A DNA stretch of 64,000 nucleotides from Salinispora mooreana. Its GTDB lineage: Bacteria > Actinomycetota > Actinomycetes > Mycobacteriales > Micromonosporaceae. Location of the stretch: assembly GCF_000379065.1 (NCBI RefSeq), contig NZ_KB900614.1, positions 4,062,133-4,126,132 of the forward strand. The letters are read 5' to 3'. The notes beneath the pieces were generated by a model. That model saw only the letters and a program-made list of their open reading frames with translations. It ran no database searches and had not been told where the DNA came from. Within the stretch, counting starts at the first letter, position 1. Every line of letters starts with the position of its first letter. The translations under genes were made by a program, and so were the position numbers. This document shows, one piece after another, positions 60,234 to 64,000 of this stretch.

Positions 60234-62678
60234 TCACGGCTTGCGTGCCGCATCGAGAGGTTGTCGTCGGCTGACCACCGCGGCGTAGGTGGTCCAGTCT
60301 CCTGCCGAGGCGCGTTGCCAGGCGGCGGCGACGCTGATGTGGATGCCGAGCATGCGGGCGAGGATCGCGGCGGGAAGTTCGGTGGCGAGTTCGAACAGCG
60401 CGGTGGAACGGGACTGTGCGGGGTTGAGGCCGAGGTCGCGTAGGCGTTTGGTGAGTTGGAAGGGGCTGATGGGGCGGCCGGGCTGGCCGCCGGGGAACAG
60501 CCATGGACTGGTGCCTGGGGCGCCGATGACGGCATGTCCGCGGCGGGTGCTGGCCAAGTCGCGGACGAGGCCGGCGAGCGGTTCGGGCAGGACGATCGGT
60601 TCACGGCCCAGGCGCAGGCGGATCGTGTCCGAGGTGATCTGGAGATAGTCGAGGGTGAGCCGGCTGATGCTGGCGGGTTGCTGGGCGTAGAGCAGGACGA
60701 GTAGGCCGGCGACGCGTAGTTCGGTGTCGATGGTGTCGTCGTGTAGCAGCAGGCGGGCGCGTTCCCAGCGGGCTTCGGTGTCGATCGGCGTGGCGGGTCC
60801 GGCCCAGCGGGTGGCGGGGAGCTCGAGCGTGGTGAGTTTGTTGCGGCGGGCCCAGCGGATGAAGTTGCCGGCCTCCCGGCGGGCGTTGTCGTCGGCGAGC
60901 CACTGGTCGAGGTCGGCCTGCCGGGCGGTGGCGAGGGCGCGGCCGTGGACGGCGAGCCGGTCGAGCAGGGCGACAGCGGCGTTGATGTTGCGTTTGGCCG
61001 CGAGGAACTGGTGATGGGTGGTGTCGGCGCCGTTGAGCCGGCCGCGGAGGCGGCGCAGCACGTGCCAGATCGCGTAGCGGCGCAGCAGATGCTGCTCGTC
61101 CGGGTTGGCCCGTGCGGCGATGGTGTCGGTGATCCAGCGGTGCAGCCGGGTCAGTTGTTCGTCGCGGGCGGGCAGGGTGCCGATCGCGACCAGCACGCTG
61201 CGCAGGTGCTCGACGGGCTTGCCCGGCGGCAGAGCATCGAGCGTGTCGTGGGTCAGCGGCTGACCTGCGAGGGCCTGCAGGATGGCGGGGGCGCCGCTGC
61301 GGTTGAGCCAGCCTTCGACGGTGGCCGTCCGGTTCGTCGTCGCGAGCGCGTCGTGCAGGGCTTGCAGATCGGGCCGGATGGTGTCGCTGTCGTCGCCGAG
61401 GACCTGACGTAGCCGTCGGTGGATGGTGCAACGGGCGCATCGGGCGTTGCCGCCGACGTGGATCCGGCCGGGTTCGCCGCAGCCGGGGCAGGCCTGCCAG
61501 AAGCCGGGGTCGGGCCGGGTGCAGGTCGCGCAGAGCGGTGCCGCAATGGTGCCGCCCCGGATGGGTCGGTCCTGTCCGCAGCCGGTGCAGCGGGCCCACC
61601 GTTGTTTGCAGGCGCGGCACCACGGCTGCCCGGTGGTCTTGGAGATCAGACACGGGCCGGTCTGGCCGCAGATCGCGCAGGTCCCGGTCGGCCACGGACG
61701 GCAGCTCTGGCAGAGCGGTCCGTCCGGCGTGCGGACGCTGACCGGGCGACGCCGCCGGCAGGTCGTGCAGGTTTCCTGGTTCGCGGGTTGCCGCAGCAGA
61801 CAGGTGGGACACAACGGCCGGCCGTGTTCGTCGCGGCTGCCGGGCTCGCGGACCGCGCCGCACTCGGCGCAGGGCCGGGCGCGGGTCTTGGCCACGCAGT
61901 TACGGCAGAGCCATCGCCCGTCGATCCGCCGATGCAGGTGAATGTGGCGCTGGCAGTGTGGGCAGGCGGGTGCGGTGATCGTCTGGGCGCCCGCGGTGAC
62001 GAGCAGGTCGATCAGCCGTAACAGGCACGGGGCGGTCGCTTTGGCGCCGGCCCCGGTGAGCAGTTCGGGCCGGTCCTGTAACTCCCAGGCCAGTTGGTGG
62101 CGCTGACCGCGTCGGGTTGCCGCCGCGTGCACCACGTCGGCCACCGATTCCGCGGTCAGGCCCGGCTCGAGACCGGTCACGATGGTGATGATGGTGTCGA
62201 CCGGATCGCGTTCGTCGACCGGGCACTGAACACACTGCGGGCGGCCGCGCCGGTCGCGGAAGGCCACCGGCCTGGACTGGCCACACACGCAGCACGGTTC
62301 GGGGCGGCGGTCGCAGGGCGCGCAGTACCAGTCCTGGCCGCGGCGTTGCAGGCTGCGCAGCGGCTTGCCGCAGCCGGCGCAGACCGGAGCCGAGATCACG
62401 GCCGCACCGGCGCGGCGCAGCGCGATCAGCAGGTCCGCCACGACCCGCGGTGCGGGCGAGCGGCCATCGCGCAGCATGTCCGGCCGGTCGGTCAGGGCCT
62501 GGGCGAGGCGGCGTTGCTTGACCCGGCCACCGGCGACGCCGGCCACGATGCCCGCGATCATCGCCGGGGCTAGGTTCGGCTCGATCGCGGCGACCAGGGC
62601 CACGGTGACGCCGACCGGATCGGCCAGGACCAGCGGTATGGCGGGCGCGTCTTCCGCCGTCGGCGTCGTGACGGGCAC
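60234..62678 (-). CDS. Large zinc-ribbon protein with degenerate tyrosine-recombinase-like C-terminus
   Basis: An 814-residue protein starting at GTG 62678, 5 bases after the HTH stop. Residues 20-98 and 158-238 are two diverged copies of one helical unit (DPVGVTVALVAAIEPNL versus DPVDTIITIVTGLEPGL). Eight CxxC...CxxC zinc ribbons follow in two sets: two at 100-152 and six at 239-417. Residues about 654-805 resemble the tyrosine-recombinase core (LRVAGLLVLLYAQQPASISR, GIHISVAAAWQRASAGDWTTY), but the catalytic Arg of TGLR, the HxLRH box and the GH pair are gone. I cannot assign a family. The position after an integrase and HTH suggests a recombination accessory factor or DNA-targeting protein. 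Confidence 0.8.
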   Translation of the reverse strand: MPVTTPTAEDAPAIPLVLADPVGVTVALVAAIEPNLAPAMIAGIVAGVAGGRVKQRRLAQALTDRPDMLRDGRSPAPRVVADLLIALRRAGAAVISAPVCAGCGKPLRSLQRRGQDWYCAPCDRRPEPCCVCGQSRPVAFRDRRGRPQCVQCPVDERDPVDTIITIVTGLEPGLTAESVADVVHAAATRRGQRHQLAWELQDRPELLTGAGAKATAPCLLRLIDLLVTAGAQTITAPACPHCQRHIHLHRRIDGRWLCRNCVAKTRARPCAECGAVREPGSRDEHGRPLCPTCLLRQPANQETCTTCRRRRPVSVRTPDGPLCQSCRPWPTGTCAICGQTGPCLISKTTGQPWCRACKQRWARCTGCGQDRPIRGGTIAAPLCATCTRPDPGFWQACPGCGEPGRIHVGGNARCARCTIHRRLRQVLGDDSDTIRPDLQALHDALATTNRTATVEGWLNRSGAPAILQALAGQPLTHDTLDALPPGKPVEHLRSVLVAIGTLPARDEQLTRLHRWITDTIAARANPDEQHLLRRYAIWHVLRRLRGRLNGADTTHHQFLAAKRNINAAVALLDRLAVHGRALATARQADLDQWLADDNARREAGNFIRWARRNKLTTLELPATRWAGPATPIDTEARWERARLLLHDDTIDTELRVAGLLVLLYAQQPASISRLTLDYLQITSDTIRLRLGREPIVLPEPLAGLVRDLASTRRGHAVIGAPGTSPWLFPGGQPGRPISPFQLTKRLRDLGLNPAQSRSTALFELATELPAAILARMLGIHISVAAAWQRASAGDWTTYAAVVSRRQPLDAARKP

Positions 62679-62683
62679 TGCGG

Positions 62684-63016
62684 TTACCGGTCGGCGCCGG
62701 TGATGCGGGCTCGTTTCGGACGCAGCTCGCCGACTCCGCCGTCGCTGCCGCCGGCCACCTTGCGCCGCCGGGCGGACTGGGCCGCGGCGACAGGCTCGAT
62801 CAGGTCCTCCATCGAGCAGTCGAGGATGTCCAACAGTGCCATGAGGATCCTCAGGCTCAGCCGTTCCGGCCGATCGACCACCAGCCGGTAGACCTGGCTG
62901 GACGACAGCCGAATTTCGCGTTGGGCCAGCGGTTCGAGCAGATCGGTCGTCTGGAACATCTCCCGACTGGCCATCACCTGCCGCAGATTCCATCGATAGT
63001 CGAGCTTGGCCGCCAT
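62684..63016 (-). CDS. Cro/CI-like helix-turn-helix protein
   Basis: A 110-residue protein. Residues 6-75 carry an HTH of the Cro/HTH_26 type (WNLRQVMASREMFQTTDLLE, LAQREIRLSSSQVYRLVVDR, LSLRILMALLDILDCSMEDL). A basic tail (SARRRKVAGGSDGG, RPKRARITG) follows. The ATG directly follows the integrase stop (TAGATG), and the stop is 5 bases before the next GTG, so the three genes are one operon. It may regulate the element or act as an excisionase-like factor. Confidence 0.88.
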   Translation of the reverse strand: MAAKLDYRWNLRQVMASREMFQTTDLLEPLAQREIRLSSSQVYRLVVDRPERLSLRILMALLDILDCSMEDLIEPVAAAQSARRRKVAGGSDGGVGELRPKRARITGADR

Positions 63017-64000
63017 CTACCGCCCCTTCTCTTGTTCTTGCCCGCCCGGCGTGTCGAACGCCGGCGTGAGGGCCTTGCGCAAGGCCGTGTTCATGAAGTC
63101 TCCGGACACGTGTGTGTAGATCGCGGTCGAGGTGTCGCAGCGGTGCCCGACCGCCTCCTGGATGAACCGGCGGTCCACCCCGTCTTCGGTCAGATGGGTC
63201 ACCCACGAGTGCCGCAGGCTGTGCGGGCTGAGGATCTTCGGCAGGCCGAGCGCGTCGCGGTAGGCGACGAACCTCGCGTTAATCTCGGCCGGGTTCACGC
63301 GGCCACCGCGTTCGGTCACCCACAACGCCGGATGATCCGCGCAGCCAAATCTCGGCCGGATGTTGTCCACGTAGTCGGCGACCGCCTCCACCGCCCAGCC
63401 CATCACCGACGGCACGTTGCGCCGCCGCGGCGGCTGCCCACGCACCGCTTTGCCGTACCGAACATGCAGCATCCCGTACCGGCCGAACTCCGGCGCCGCC
63501 GGATTACGTCCCCAGTCGGCCACATCCAGCTTCGAGGTCTCTGTGCGGCGCAGGCCCCACGCGTAGACGACCTTGAACAACGTCGCGTCCCGGTAAGCGG
63601 CCAGCGCACCCTTGCGTTTCGCTCGGACCGCCCGGTCGACCTGCTCGTCGGCGTAGTCCAGGAACCGCTGCAACTCCTGCCGCGTGAACGGGCGCGCCTC
63701 CGGGCGACCTTCGTAGTCGTTGAGGTGCGCGATCGTGTTCCACTCATGGCAGATCGGCACCGGGAACGTGCCGAACGCCTTCTCGCACTCCACCGCCCAG
63801 CCGTACCGGCCATCAGTCAGATACTCACTGAACAGCCGCAGGTCAGTCTGATAGCCGCGAATCGTCGACGGCGCCAACTGCCGCTCGCTGGTCAGCGACT
63901 GGGTCCACTCGTCCACATCACCCGGTCCCCAGTTCCACGGGTACTCGTTGGTGAACTCCAGGAACCGGCGTACCAGCCGCTCCCGCGGCGCGATCGTGTC
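63017..64000 (-). CDS. Tyrosine recombinase/integrase, 5' end outside the window
   Basis: 327 codons are visible and the frame continues through the right edge, so the N-terminus is missing. A SAM-like N-terminal domain (LAPSTIRGYQTDLRLFSEYL) is followed by the catalytic domain with first Arg in VVYAWGLRRTETSKLDVADW, HSLRHSWVTHLTEDGVDRRF, GH in VGHRCDTSTAIYTHV, and the Tyr nucleophile there. All catalytic residues seem present. It is the active-looking member of the three-gene module. Confidence 0.92.
   Translation of the reverse strand, partial: DTIAPRERLVRRFLEFTNEYPWNWGPGDVDEWTQSLTSERQLAPSTIRGYQTDLRLFSEYLTDGRYGWAVECEKAFGTFPVPICHEWNTIAHLNDYEGRPEARPFTRQELQRFLDYADEQVDRAVRAKRKGALAAYRDATLFKVVYAWGLRRTETSKLDVADWGRNPAAPEFGRYGMLHVRYGKAVRGQPPRRRNVPSVMGWAVEAVADYVDNIRPRFGCADHPALWVTERGGRVNPAEINARFVAYRDALGLPKILSPHSLRHSWVTHLTEDGVDRRFIQEAVGHRCDTSTAIYTHVSGDFMNTALRKALTPAFDTPGGQEQEKGR

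Noticed and set aside
62679..63206. Extension of the zinc-ribbon protein frame upstream to 63206 (990 codons)
   Set aside because: This part overlaps the HTH gene and the end of the integrase in another frame and has Arg/Gly-rich shadow composition. GTG 62678 right after the HTH stop is the natural start.
1..64000. CRISPR arrays and rRNA genes
   Set aside because: I found no regularly spaced identical repeats of 24-40 bases with unique spacers, and no rRNA sequence. The short tandem repeats seen are within coding regions.

Overview
The window is very GC-rich and densely coded, with strong G/C at third codon positions. It carries actinomycete hallmark families: DUF5753/DUF397 pairs, a mycothiol-dependent-type isomerase fold, a Flp/Tad pilus locus and a LitR-type regulator. 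I read it as chromosome from a Micromonosporaceae actinomycete (Salinispora- or Micromonospora-like). This rests on family content and base composition only.

Layout. 1-15.6 kb: a cut-off epimerase; two sodium:solute symporters, each with a small membrane partner; a flavin reductase fused to a small Cys-rich module; an XRE/DUF397 pair; two ECF sigma factor/secreted-protein pairs on opposite strands; an ABC exporter; a prepilin peptidase preceded by three DnaA boxes; and a LytTR/LytS-type two-component system. 15.6-22.0 kb: envelope-polymer genes, namely a polyprenyl-phosphate sugar transferase, a GT4, and a cassette of nucleotidyltransferase, glycerol-1-phosphate-type dehydrogenase and CDP-alcohol phosphotransferase, with an Fpg/Nei glycosylase among them. 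22-34 kb: housekeeping genes (CBS protein, aminotransferase, CorA, cyclophilin, rhomboid, thiolase, GT2), then a split transketolase diverging from a SoxR-type regulator that is followed by a quinone oxidoreductase.

34.3-39.4 kb is an accessory patch beginning at tRNA-Ser. It holds an A+T-richer glutamate decarboxylase, a decayed permease remnant just after it, an IS1380-like fragment, a dienelactone-hydrolase-like gene and an amidase remnant. 39.5-50.3 kb: a NUDIX gene and a second prepilin peptidase, then a Flp/Tad pilus operon (lipoprotein, secreted protein, SAF/CpaB, CpaE-like, CpaF, TadB, TadC, pilin-like peptide, three TadE/G-like pseudopilins, LysM protein). 50.3-53.3 kb: BluB, a crotonase and an MmgE/PrpD protein. 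53.4-58.6 kb: carotenoid genes crtB divergent from crtE-crtI-idi and a B12-binding MerR regulator, so a light- or B12-controlled C40 pathway is likely. 58.8-59.2 kb: tRNA-Glu, -Asp and -Phe.

The right end (60.2-64.0 kb) is the most unusual part. It is a tightly packed three-gene module of an active-looking tyrosine recombinase, a Cro-like HTH protein and an 814-residue protein. The last has two diverged copies of a helical unit, eight zinc-ribbon motifs and a C-terminal domain resembling a tyrosine recombinase without its catalytic residues. It looks like a mobile element or recombination system whose third component I cannot name.
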